In this document: piece after piece, positions 10,721 to 25,089 of the stretch
Layout of the letters: each line of letters opens with the position of its first letter
Position numbering within the stretch: the first letter of the stretch is position 1
Origin: Tillus elongatus
Taxonomy: Eukaryota; Arthropoda; Insecta; Coleoptera; Cleridae
NCBI GenBank assembly: GCA_964006375.1
Contig: OZ023267.1
Location: 85,669,406-85,733,405, forward strand
Direction of reading: 5' to 3'
DNA: 64,000 nt
Made by a program: the position numbers and the translations under genes
Notes under the pieces: model-generated
What the model was told of the DNA's origin: nothing
What the model saw: the letters and a program-made list of their open reading frames with translations, nothing else
Databases searched by the model: none

Positions 10721-10863
10721 CGAGCTTTCGGAATAATTTACAATAATTTATAATAAACATGAAAAGAAAAAAATTTACAATTTACCAAGGTTTATTTTTT
10801 TTATTGTACAATTTTTTATTTCCATGTTTATTATAGATTATTGTAAATTATTCCGAAAGCTCG
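10721..10863. repeat. Long hairpin (~55-bp arms)
   Basis: CGAGCTTTCGGAATAATTTA at 10721 is matched in reverse complement by TAAATTATTCCGAAAGCTCG ending near 10863. The arms pair along most of their length and the loop is about 30 bp. It resembles the core of a miniature foldback element and follows the GGGTGACCCATAAGTC end of family X. Confidence 0.7.
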
Positions 10864-10929
10864 GCAATTAATAAAGAGTTTTTATTTTGCGATACATATA
10901 TATTGTCACTAAGTGACTAATCTTGAAGG

Positions 10930-12665
10930 GATTATCTAGCTCGATAATAAACCGCAATAATAAATGCAGCAACAATAATTGCAGCAGTGTAATAGACTAG
11001 AATTACCAATTGCAACGGTGGAAATATTCGCGTACGCTCCGGTGAAATAATACTTGGAACCCGACACGTTAAGAAGCAGAGGTTGCTGTCGCTAGCGGAA
11101 TCCATCGGGAGTCGCTGCACGCCGGACAGGCGCAGAGAGTGCAGGGCTAGGAATGGGAGTGAGGTCTGATACTGCTACAGAATCGGGAGTACGAGTATCG
11201 CCGCTAGCAAGCAAGCACGTCGATTGCAGAGAAGTGAAGGAGTAGAGTACGCAGAGTGGAAGAACCGGTTACCGGAAAAGATCCGAGAGCGAGGCTGCCT
11301 GTGCAGGACACCGCCGGAGAGTTTTGCTGTGTGAGCGTCGCCGCCGAGGAAGGCGCCAGGTACGTGACAGTCTAATATTATTTAGCGAGCCCGTGGTAGA
11401 ATCGTTGAACGCTCTGTCACGGCACTGGGTGCCTTCGGGCGGTGTGACGCGGTCTGCTGAAAGCCGCTGCCCGCCATCATCACCAGGGACGTCGCTGGCG
11501 GTCCTCTCGGGCTTCGCCTGGGTGGTTGGGGGTCACGGTCCCGAGGCTCTGATTCCCCGGGATCCCAAGGGAAGCGGCCGAGCGGAGGAATAGTGTATCG
11601 GGACGGTTGGAGTGACTGCACTCTCCGTTCCAGACAAAAATGACCCTGCATGAAGCCGCCCCCGTATCCCGAATAAGGGAGTCGGAGTAGGGATATTCCT
11701 GGTCTGTAGTCGGTCCACGCGCAGCGATTGCGCTGGCTTGGATTGAGGCAGCCCGGTGGTCTTCCGCCTCCCGGTCTGGCCCGGGTGGACCGCATCGGCG
11801 GTATACGAGTGCTCCCTGTCCTCTCGAGGGTGGGACCGTTCTTCTTCTCTCTCCGTTGGCCGGCTGCTCTGGGGGTTGGGGGCTGCATTGGCTGTGGTAG
11901 ATCCGTAAAGCAGCGACTGCGCTGGTCGGATTGAAAACAGCTAAGCGGCGCCTAGCGCTCCGGGCCGTCCGCGGCCCCGTTCAGGAGGGGCGTAAATCCG
12001 GGAACAGGGGTGGGCTTCTTCCGCACCGAACAAGTTTCCCCGAGCGTGCGAGTGGGAGCGTGTGAATGATGGGCCGTAGATAATACTTGTTGGTGCCATA
12101 CAAATTAAAACGCAGCTAGGTTAGCTTGATGTGGTGTTCGACGCACCCTGTAAGTTGCATGCCCGCCTGGGAACACCCGCTAATTAATCACTATCCTGCC
12201 ACCACCCTGCACCGATTAAACGTTGCCGCTTTACCGTCCCCGTGCAATCCGCGCGTAACCATAATTCAAAGCCAAATAACCACCTCTGTCTCTGGACGCC
12301 CATAATTACTAGGTTTCCTGGCAACAGGACCCCGTTATCTCCTTGTGTATATAATTAGCGAATAGAATTTTATTTTAATTTACCCGGTATTTCATTTATT
12401 CTCCCCAGACTGTTCACCTAAATACAATTTAACTTCAGCTCTTTAATAAAGACCATAACCAGAAGTCCCGGGGGACTTTGTCTTGACTTAGGAGGACCCT
12501 GTCTCCACTAGAAACTACTCGGGGGAGCATCCCGAGAGAGCGCGTCTACTCTCTGAAAAACCAACTCTATAGACGCTGACGTCCAAGCATGATCCCGTAG
12601 TAAAGCTGCAAATTCCCCAGGTTAGGGAAAACTAGTATTAACCCCCAGCTACCACAAGTGGCCGT
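10930..12665. other. GC-rich segment of unknown nature
   Basis: From about 11040 to 12060 the sequence is much richer in G+C and CpG than anything else in the window. No open frame shows family motifs; the 168-codon minus-strand frame at 11382-11888 is Arg/Pro-rich and is probably a by-product of base composition. Donor-like sites CAG|GTACGT (near 11360) and CCT|GTAAGT (near 12150), and an AATAAAG (near 12445), are compatible with a first exon and promoter of a host gene or with the UTR/LTR of a retroelement. A phrase like GCAGCGATTGCGCTGG recurs twice (about 11720 and 11910), which slightly favours repeat origin. Confidence 0.4.
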
Positions 12666-12667
12666 CG

Positions 12668-12670
<3 letters not shown>

Positions 12671-12699
<29 letters not shown>
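12671..12699. repeat. (TA)n microsatellite
   Basis: About 14 TA units between the GC-rich segment and an AT-rich stretch. It marks a sharp composition boundary. Confidence 0.9.
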
Positions 12700-12701
<2 letters not shown>

Positions 12702-13500
12702 TGTATTTTTGCAGGTTCCGAGCTTATACAGAAAAAAATTGATATCGTTAATCGTTTTCGAGTTATGGCAGTTGTTTTGCAACTTTTCAGGTATTTGGGA
12801 CATATCTAAACTTGTGATATGGCATTTACACCGATCGCGGAACAATGAAAATGGCACATTGAGAAAGGTCTTAGTTTCTATAATTCGTCGGAAAAATATT
12901 GGCTGAATTAAAAAAAAAGTCAAATTGCTGTAACTGAACTTTTTCAAATAAAACACCATGTATTTTATGTTTTAGAAGTGTGGGCGATGCCCTCAGCTTC
13001 AATGTTTGTATAATATTCTAATAACCAATCAGTTTATGAGATTATTCAGCGAATTTTTGGAGAAAAGTATTCAAACATTTAGTTTAACTTTGGTGCAAAA
13101 GCGGTAAAAAATAATTAGTTTGAAGTAGCTGATAAATTGTTATCACCAATCACAAAATCATATAAAACAATAACAAAAATATTTACGAATTTACGGGCAA
13201 AAATTATTTTCGAACTTTCGCGCAAAAAATTTCTTTAGCAAATTTTCGGCAAAAAAACTTTTTTTTAATTTTCGTAAAAAGATTTTTATATAATTCTCAT
13301 GGAAGATTACTCAGACAATCTGCGTAAAAAAATTACAAATTTTGTGAAACCAATTATTTGCAAATTCTCAGGTAAATATTTTCCTTATTTCTGTCAAAAA
13401 CCTTTCTGTGAATAATTATGTTTTGGCAGGTGTAGTTTGTGTGTAAATTACTTGGATATGTTAGTTGGCCAGAAAAGTCCGACCCGCTTTTTCGGGAAAA
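12700..13500. other. AT-rich stretch with degenerate AATTTTCG-type repeats
   Basis: No gene. From about 13160 the phrases AATTTTCG, TTTCGCGCAAAAAATTT and CAAATTTTCGGCAAAAAA recur every 30-40 bp. The same style of sequence is found at 51.5-51.9 kb and its duplicate at 55.8-56.1 kb, suggesting a dispersed degenerate minisatellite. Confidence 0.45.
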
Positions 13501-13509
13501 TTTTAGGTT

Positions 13510-14370
13510 TATTTATTTATCATTCTTCAAATGACCCAACAGAAAAAATCTAAGGAAATTAGGTCCGGTGATCTTGTTAGCCCCTCGATTGCACCACGCC
13601 TGCCAATCCATCTGCGGGAAAGAAATATCCAGATACTGTCGAATATTAACGCCGTAATGCGTGGAGGCGTCATCTTATTGATACCACAAGTTATTATTTA
13701 CCATACCAGCATTGTGTCCATCAGGAAATAAGTTAAATAACGTCTAAATGAGATGTTTCTGTAAAAATGGTAGATATCGTTGTCCATTTATAGTTTCATC
13801 TAAAAAGTTGAGACCAATAGTCCTACTCCTAACAATTCCCGCCCAAACATTTACCCTTTGTAGATATCGTGTGTGATTTTGTCGCATCCATCTTGGATTT
13901 TCCCTTGCCCAATATCTGCAGTTTTGACGGTAAGCTTCTCCATAAAGTGAAAAAGTAGATTCGTCCAAAAACAGAATATTCGGAACTTGCAGAGTTATCA
14001 TTACATTTATTCATTAATGTTGCACAAAACTACATCATCCGGCCTGGAACGTCATCGGATGTTTCCTGCAATGGCTGTGTTTTATAAGGATGAAGTTTTT
14101 CAAGTCTTAATACTTTATGTGCCATCTGAAATGGAATTCCATTTTCGCCGTCAACTTGTCGAACACTACTGTGGGGATTATTTTCCACTGCCAATAGGAC
14201 GTTTAATTTCACTTCTTTACTTATGGACAGGCGACCCGTTTTTGGCAAATCTTCCACGCCAGACCTTTCTCAAAACTTCTTATCTATTCGACTCCCTGTT
14301 GGTTGGTTGATAGACATATCCGGATACTTAGTATTAAACAGAATACACACCTCTGCCTGAGTTCAGATCC
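13510..14370 (-). pseudogene. Mariner/Tc1-superfamily transposase (DUF4817 type), decayed
   Basis: Broken minus-strand frames. 14030-14257 encodes the end of the helix-turn-helix region (GRLSISKEVKLNVL, then HKVLRLEKLHPYKTQ). 13744-14001 encodes the first catalytic segment, with the Asp of FLDESTF, the conserved RYWARENPRWM and the VWAGI strand. Remnants of the second and third catalytic segments can be followed towards 13510 in shifted frames. Several stops and frameshifts are present. Order and motifs match the better-preserved transposase at 20962-21838. I could not define the TIRs of this copy. Confidence 0.7.
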
Positions 14371-14772
14371 TGTCACCATAACCATAGCACTTCAATTCTT
14401 TAAGCTATTGATAAACGCATTTTACCAATAATTTAATAATCAATTTGAAAAAGCAAAAGTTAATCATGATACGTATTTACTTTGCAAGACAACCAAAACG
14501 TCAATTTACTACTATCTGTAGACTGTATCGCAAATAATTATTAAACTTATGCTTGATTAGTTTTTATGACACATGTCACACAATAGATAATTGCTATTAT
14601 CAGTCGATTCTGACAGATACCACATAGCATACAACAAAATCTTTTCGTTCTTTATGTACATTTTGAACATTGTTTACAGACTCTGAGTGATTGAAGTATC
14701 ATATCATAAGTATCATACCAATATAATAAGACTGGACTATGTAAATTCTTTATAGTCATACATTCTTAAATT

Positions 14773-14776
<4 letters not shown>

Positions 14777-14833
<57 letters not shown>
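14777..14833. repeat. (TA)n microsatellite
   Basis: The array is flanked on both sides by the same ~30-bp phrase (AAATTCTTTATAGTCATACA), so this array and the next form a short tandem duplication. Confidence 0.95.
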
Positions 14834-14837
<4 letters not shown>

Positions 14838-14863
14838 TCTTTATAGTCATACATTCTTAAATT

Positions 14864-14867
<4 letters not shown>

Positions 14868-14912
<45 letters not shown>
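14868..14912. repeat. (TA)n microsatellite
   Basis: Second array of the duplicated pair. It abuts the putative LTR at 14913. Confidence 0.95.
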
Positions 14913-14915
<3 letters not shown>

Positions 14916-15377
14916 AACTTCCCCAAAAAAATACATAAATATATAAATCTCTTTACTTTACTTATAATATAAAATAAAATAAATATAAAATACAATGAAC
15001 AGTAAAAATAATAAATATTGAGAGAATATATCGTTCCGGTCCTCCCAGCACTGAGTATAGACGCAGCCTACAGCTCACATATACACAGCGATTGGGAGAA
15101 CTAAGAAACACCTATCTTGAAAGTTCTTTTCACCTACACATCAGATTTTTCTGGGTTACCCTCGCCGTGTGATCGTGAAGGTCCCTACGTTGAGTAAAGG
15201 GTTCTAATAGCCAAGAATCGGAGAATTGTGAGAGAAATAAAAAGCGATTGTGCGTTTAACCTCATTTATTAAATATAATGCAAGCCCTAAACAATTTACA
15301 AAGTTAACATCACGAGTTCAGACCCTTCGGCGCCATATCCGGCCAGCTGACTTTTAACCTAGACCCCGTCCCTAACA
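14913..15377 (+). repeat. Possible solo LTR
   Basis: 465 bp with TG...CA ends (TGTAACTTCC to CCCTAACA), a TATATAAA near 14940 and an AATAAA near 15235, in the order expected of U3-R on the plus strand. No target duplication is seen, and no second copy occurs in the window, so this remains a guess. Confidence 0.3.
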
Positions 15378-16289
15378 GATGTGTCATGTTGTCGACCTGC
15401 CCACTACACTCGAAGGTGAATGATCGGAGATGCATGTGCAGATCTAAGGTGCCTCGTATTAATGCTCCAGGGGCGTACGGATTTTAGTTTAATAATTTGT
15501 GTTTTGGTTTCAGATTTTTGGTTTCATTTTTCTATTTCATTTTGTGATTTTTGTGGAGCTAATACGTACAGCACAGTAGAATCTGTCGTCAATCTCGCCG
15601 ATACATTTCACTCTTCCCTTTACGTCACTGGTACTAATAATATTCCTACGCGTTTGGGTATTGCGCACCTAGGTTGCCTTTTCTTTTTCTATCATGCTAA
15701 TAGGTTTTATCGCGTTAGCTTCTTGCTAGTGCCCTAGGGGTCTTTAACGGGTGGTTGGCATTTCAAGAGACAGAAAATTCACCTAGGCGTCGCTCGGTTC
15801 TGTTTGTGCTGAGAGCTGAAACACCTTATTGGACGTAACGGGAAGGTTTTCCCTACAAGTTTTATATCATCAGGGAGGTTGACTTCACTTGTTATGCTAA
15901 CCCTAACATTCCGGTTACTTCCCTGTATGCGGAAAAGCGCATGCGCGTGGATTTGACTGATTATCGGGCCTCCAGATTGCCATATCACTACGATCATGCT
16001 GAACTTATAAATCGCGGGCTTCATCGCCTGCCTGTATACCAGGTCTTGTCGGAAAGTTGGCATTTCATGGAGTGACACTTCACCTGGATGCCCAATCAAG
16101 GCGAAAATACGAGATAGGTTTAGTAAAAAACATGTCACGCATATGGGGAAGCAAATTCATTGCCATGTAGGCCTATTTACGGACTTTACTAAACTACAAG
16201 ATGCATGCCACATCCGTCAAGTCGAACGGTAATAAAGGTCATAGCTTTGAGTTCAATGAAGGCTATAGTTAGTCAATTCAGATTTAAAT
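15378..16289. other. Intergenic; one unassigned 119-codon frame
   Basis: A minus-strand frame at 15779-16138 stays open for 119 codons. It has no motif I recognise and no second copy in the window. It could be part of a decayed element or chance. Confidence 0.3.
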
Positions 16290-16612
16290 AACGGCTTTAG
16301 TTTCAGGTTTCAAGTTCAAGTTTCAATACAGATTGTGGTTTTCAAATTCAGGTTTCAAGTTCAAGTTTCAATAAAAGTTATGGTTTTTAAATTCAGGTTT
16401 CAAGTTCAAGTTTCCATAAAGGTTAAGGTTTTTGAATTCAGGTTTCAAGTTTAAGTTTCAGAAAAGTGCTAGGGGTTTTTAAATTCAGGTTTCAAGTTCA
16501 AATTGCAAGAAGAGTACATAGTTTTAAATTCAGGTTTCTAGTTTAAGTATTTAGAAAACTCATGGTTTTAAATTCAGGTTTCAAGTTCAAGATTCAACTT
16601 CAATACCTATTC
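16290..16612. repeat. Degenerate minisatellite, ~52-bp unit
   Basis: About six units of AAATTCAGGTTTCAAGTTCA followed by a variable AAGTTTCAATAAAGGTTATGG stretch. Units differ at several positions, so it is old. Confidence 0.85.
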
Positions 16613-17619
16613 CTAACCTCACTCTGCCCTACCTTAAAGTGTGAAATATATCCATTATCGGATAGTACGTGTATTCAGGTTTAACTAGTGAAAATGATGT
16701 TCTTTCTGTTACTCGCTATTTCAAATTCAGCTAGCCTCGGTGCCACAGGGCCTGACACAAATAAACAAAACAAGGGACACAGATATCAAGAAAACATCTC
16801 AATAAAATCTTAAAGCTAATGAAAATTATGAGAGATCGGCCGACATTATTTTACTTGTTACTTCTTAATTTATCTAAGGGATTTCTTGACAATATCACTA
16901 AATAGGGCCACACAAATACCTATATTTAACATTAACATATTTAAAGTTACGTATCATGAATGCATGAGCCTAACATACACAAAGATTTATCAAGAATAAA
17001 GTTCCTACATTTGCCGCCGCCGACATCGCATTTAGACAATATCTAGGCTACGGCATCAGGCGGACGGCCGCCGTATACCCCTAATCTTAAGGATAACAGA
17101 GCATTCTGAAATATATTGAGTGGAGACATGGCAATAAACCCTACACGTGCCCTCTATAATTATCTTGTTTCATGGTAATAATGCTGAGGTATGCAAACTT
17201 TATTTGAATCAGACAATCTCTCGATAGGGGTAACATGGGTCAAATGGAAGTTTACACTCACCATTGGTGTCACTGCTTCTCGTTCCATCAGGGCGCTCCA
17301 TCGTCTCCAAGCGGGAACCACTGTTCGTTCCCTGGGTTTCGTCTGTTTGCGGGAAGGGTTTCCACATCGTTGGATTTTCTGGCAGGGAGATACGCTTGTT
17401 ACTCGCGTAGGAGGTTGTTTAAAGGTCAGTATACGTGGAGAAGTCGCGGGTTAGGTCCTCACAAAACACGGAACGATCTGACTTGTGAAAGTTTCCCGGG
17501 AAAACCTCCTTTCCGAGCAGTGTCTCTGACACTGGTGCTCGACGCGACTCTCCTGACTTGCAAAGGGGGACGTACAGTCACAAAGTGCCACGAATAGTTG
17601 CCTATGAGACACCTTTCAG
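16613..17619. other. Intergenic, no gene seen
   Basis: No motif-bearing frame or repeat is recognised. The GC content rises towards the satellite that follows. Confidence 0.35.
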
Positions 17620-18745
17620 GCGCAACTCCCGCACACCGGTCTTCCTCGAAGCAAAGGAGACGTGAATGCGACAATTACTAGCTTGTGGTGCTTCGACGAC
17701 GCCTTCTCAGGCGCTGTTTCCGCACACCGGCTTTCCTCGAAGCAAGGAGACGTGAATGCGACAAGTACTTGCTCGTGGTGCTTCGACGACGCCTTCTCAG
17801 GCGCTGTTTCCACACACCGGCTTTCCTCGAAGCAAGGGGACGTGAATGCGACAAGTACTAGCCAATTATGCTTCGACGACGCCTTCTCAGGCGCTGTTTC
17901 CGCACACCGGCTTTCCTCGAAGTAAGGAGACGTGAATACGACAAGTACTTGCTTGTGGTGCTTCGACGACGCCTTCTCATGCGCTGTTTCCGCACACCGG
18001 CTTTCCTCGAAGCAAGGGGACGTGAATGCGACAAGTACTAGCTAATGATGCTTCGACGACGCCTTCTCAGGCGCTGTTTCCGCACACCGGCTTTCCTCGA
18101 AGTAAGGGGACGTGAATGCGTCAAGTACTAGCTAATGATGCTTCGACGACGCCTTCTCAGGCGCTGTTTCCGCACACCGACTTTCCTCGAAGCAAGGAGG
18201 CGTGAATGCGACAAGTACTAGCTAATGATGCTTCGACGACTCCTTCTCAGGCGCTGTTTCCGCACACTGGCTTTCCTCGAAGCAAAGGGGACGTGAATGC
18301 GACAAGTACTAGCTAATGATGCTTCGACGACGCCTTCTAAGGCGCTGTTTCCGCACACCGGCTTTCCTCGAAGCAAGGGGACGTGAATGCGACAAGTACT
18401 AGCTAATGATGCTTCGACGACGCCTTCTCAGGCGCTGTTTCCGCACACTGGCTTTCCTCGAAGCAAAGGAGACGTGAATGCGACAAGTACTTGCTTGTAA
18501 TGCTTCGACGACGCCTTCTCAGGCGCTGTTTCCGCACACTGGCTTTCCTCGAAGCAAAGGAGACGTGAATGCGACAAGTACTTGCTTGTAATGCTTCGAC
18601 GACGCCTTCTCAGGCGATGTTTCCGCACACTGGCTTTCCTCTAAGCAAAGGAGACGTGAATGCGACAAGTACTTGCTTGTAATGCTTCGACGACGCCTTC
18701 TCAGGCGTTGTTTCCGCACACTGGCTTTCCCTGAAGCAAGGAGGA
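17620..18745. repeat. Satellite array, 90/91-bp unit, ~12.5 copies
   Basis: The anchor CGCACACCGG (or CGCACACTGG) occurs 13 times from 17630 to 18724 with spacing of 90 or 91 bp. The first, ninth and last three spacings are 91 and the others 90. Each unit contains GCTTCGACGACGCCTTCTCA and GGACGTGAATGCGACAAGTA. Because 90 is a multiple of three, several frames remain open through the 90-bp units, giving spurious repetitive proteins on both strands. Confidence 0.95.
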
Positions 18746-20421
18746 CCTAAGTTCGGAGGTGAGACTAGTTCCAAGACTGGAACTCCATCTGAATATCCCT
18801 TGAATCGTACCTGGTTATATATCAAATCCTGGCCCCCTACTCACGTATGATTTGTAATACACATGCTGTTGTTATGGTCTACGGCATATCTAATGTCTAT
18901 ATCATAATCGACCTTACTGCTTATAGTTTGGATATAAACAACGCCCCCCCCCCCCTCCTTGATCACAATGAACGTGGTCACAGCGCGACTCTCTGTACGT
19001 GAGGTTTTCACAGCGTATTTAATTTAATTTAAATTGTAATAAGACTTCTCGTTACCCTACATGTTATAATTATTTTGGTTAGCATACTTATACGTGATTT
19101 TTGCCATGTTCTCAAAATGTCACACTTAAATTAGCATACTTTATGTTAAGATATACCTATCACATAATAATAGCAGAGCCTGCAATCCAGTGCATAACAT
19201 ACTTTATAACACTTGTTATTAAAACAGCATTAAATTACATTATTCAAACAGTTTCTTTCTACATGTCTAATGTACATTCTGTGCCCTTTTTATTCCTTAG
19301 CTTTATCCGAATGCAAAAGCAGCTACGGTATATTTCTTTTAATTAAACACAGGGACGTCACCGTCTGTCTCGACATTCCCTAAGCAAATTTGTGTTCATT
19401 CCCTATACCACACGATCCTCTGATTATTAATTTTAAAGTGTCGAAAATATTAAACGGTCGCCTCGTATCAAATTTGCACACGGGATTTTTGTATATCTTG
19501 AAAATACGGAATTTGTAAACATAAATAAGTGAATATACTAGACAGCACGACGCCCTCCTCAAGAAGGTAGCAAGCCCATATCGAATTTTGTTAGAGTCAG
19601 TGCACATTTCATTATATTCAGATAACAACAGCTTTAACTTTGACCTTATAATTAGAATTTTGTGTGCCTGTGATGGGCTTCCTCTGCTGTATTGATGTCG
19701 GTAAGATCGATACAAATCGAGGCGTCGTATGTACGTATGCATGTATTTTTCTTAAAGCGAGTAAGTGCATGCATTCCAATGTCTGGATATCTATATTAAC
19801 AAGGGTGCATCAAGACCTAAATTGTTTCACACGAGTTGGTAAACATAACACTCCCAAGCTTTTTATCTTTTATGGCAATATGTACTCTAGTTCTTGACTT
19901 CGGTACTTCAACAATCACGCATAGAGCAATTAATAATCCCGATGTTGTGATGTAACCCTTGACCTGTCACACAACGTAGCGTGAGAAACATCATTGTCAC
20001 TTATATTAGTTTGTTATCTGAGTTGACTATGCTGGAGCTTTAAGAATGACCTGTTAGAAATGGAATTTTCGACATTATTATTACTGCATGTCAGAATATC
20101 TCGTCGTTGTGAGATTAAACATAATTAAAGCGACTAAAATAAATGTACACAAATATCTACGTCAGCTTGCTTTCCTTTTCAATTATGAGAATTAGAAAAT
20201 GCGGAAAACAAGAAACAGTATTTGTTTGAGGGAACCAGAAATATGTCTAAAATTTAATAGCTGTGCTTGACTATATACCAGGGGTTATTACACAACAATC
20301 CAGGTCGAAATAGATTTCACTGCAGCTGAATATTTATTGATTAAAAGGTGTCCATTTAACGGGTTAAAATATGCATGTTTTTGTCAATAATTACATTGGC
20401 TAGAAACCCTCGCGCCCTACA

Positions 20422-20425
<4 letters not shown>
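18746..20425. other. Intergenic, no gene seen
   Basis: AT-rich, with a 13-C run near 18945. Open frames up to 120 codons (for example 19380-19742, minus) have no recognisable motif. Confidence 0.35.

Positions 20426-20426
<1 letters not shown>

Positions 20427-20504
<78 letters not shown>
20427..20504. repeat. (TA)n microsatellite
   Basis: About 39 TA units at the left edge of the mariner-like element. Together with 22150-22254 it suggests that the element inserted into a TA-rich site, in keeping with TA target choice. Confidence 0.95.
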
Positions 20505-22800
<2,296 letters not shown>

Positions 22801-22940
22801 ATGGGTCTTTGAGGCTTTTTTAACTATCTGGCTTGGCAGCTTCTGATATTTTGGAGCTCGCGTTGTGCTGTGGAACGGTAAGGACGTCTGATAGCCGCCT
22901 GTTATCGCGTGCCATAAAGTGCCTTTAATAAATTGTAAAC

Positions 22941-24051
22941 ATGAGAACGAATACTTTAAGTCTGGAGTTTATGAATATGGAATATAAAATATCTACATTC
23001 GAAACGCATACTTTTATACAAAATAAAATGAAGATGCAAGTACAAGAGATAATCACAATTGGAATGCGCGGAAATAATAAGATAATGATTAAAGTTGCGA
23101 AGGCAGAAATTTTAGAAGACATTTTCAAAAAATGGGAAAATAATTTAGAGTATACGGGGGAAAATGGAAAAACTTACCAAACAAAATTATCCATTGAGAG
23201 CCAAAAAAAAACATAGTAAGGATACACAGAATGCCAAGTGAAATGCCTGACTCTGAAATTAAAAAGGCGTTATCCTCATACGGTGTTGTGACAGAAATAG
23301 AAAACGACTCCTGGAAAAAAACTACCATTTGCATGTTATAATTGCATAAAAATTGTTAAGATGGAAATACATAGGTCGATCCCATCACATGTCCGAATCT
23401 CGTGCTCACTGTTTTGGATAACGTACCTGGGCCAAAAGAAAACCTGCAGGCGATGCGCATCTACAGAACACGATGCAAATTATTGTACATTTTCTCAAGA
23501 ATACAGACTTAGAACACGCAACTATCTGATGAATAGTTAAACGGCTATTTAAAACAACAATATACCGCTGATAGAGAATCCGTGCAGAACAATAATATCA
23601 CTTTTGTCGGTCAGTGAAACAACAAATATTACTGAGGAAAGGAACCAGACAGAAAATACAAACGATAAGGAGGTAAGACAAACTCTAGAAAAATATGTAG
23701 TCGATAAAAGACTTTCTAGTCTTTTATCGACAAATTTACCTGGAGGAAACGGAAAAAGGACACTACACCAGAAGAAGTAATCCGAACATTGACAGAAAAA
23801 GAAGGAGACACCAATGAAGATACTGTAGACAATGAGCAAACCGACATTTTCATCAGAAAACAACAGAAAACGTCGTAACAGAATACGAATACAGTCTTAC
23901 AAAGAAAGGCCAGAAGAGAGGAAGAGGGGACTCCAGTCACTCAGGCAGCGAAACTATGAAACCAAATGCAAAGAAAGTGAACTGGGCAGATGACGAAGAT
24001 GACGAGCTCGAAACTGGAGTGAGAAATCCAGTTACGTTGTTAAGGGAGTAA
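22941..24051 (+). pseudogene. LINE ORF1 (RNA-binding, CCHC zinc knuckle)
   Basis: The first 91 codons are open and basic (KIMIKVAKAEILEDIFKKWE). Downstream, shifted frames contain MPSEMPDSEIKKALSSYGVV, which resembles the partner region of LINE ORF1 proteins, and a knuckle CRRCASTEHDANYC (near 23447-23490). Further on, an acidic/basic tail (WADDEDDELE) is visible. Multiple frameshifts and stops make it a pseudogene. Confidence 0.6.
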
Positions 24052-24139
24052 TTAACATATTAAAGTGAACGTAAACACAAAATGTCAGACAGCACAACCT
24101 GTAACAACAGCAAATGATATCATATCAGATATGTTCCCT

Positions 24140-24810
<671 letters not shown>

Positions 24811-25089
24811 GCACAACTAAAATTCATCTAGGCCCATTTATAGACCACAGGGCGATATGGTAAGTTTAAGGATGTTGCAGAGTAGATGCCTGACTGCACG
24901 AACACCTTGGAAATTGAATATCACGCTCCTACAAGACCCTAACATCAAAGAAATTTTTATAGAAAACTGGCAATACTAGAACCGTCAAAAATCTAAATTC
25001 ACAACTGTTATACAATGGTGTGTCGACTACACAAAAATCATGTCCTTCTTTCAATGGCAAGCTTCAGTAGAGAAAAAACTGAGAGGGTA

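Noticed and set aside
11382..11888. 168-residue Arg/Pro-rich protein in the GC-rich segment
   Set aside because: Open frames in GC-rich DNA are expected by chance. There is no domain, and the opposite strand is equally open.
15779..16138. 119-residue minus-strand ORF
   Set aside because: No recognisable motif, no second copy and no promoter or splice context. Mentioned only within the intergenic entry.
16290..18745. CRISPR array
   Set aside because: Repeats are directly adjacent without unique spacers, units are too long, and the context is eukaryotic.
17662..18825. Several 65-87-codon proteins encoded in the satellite
   Set aside because: They are the same 90-bp unit read in different frames and on both strands. 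No start context or domain supports translation.
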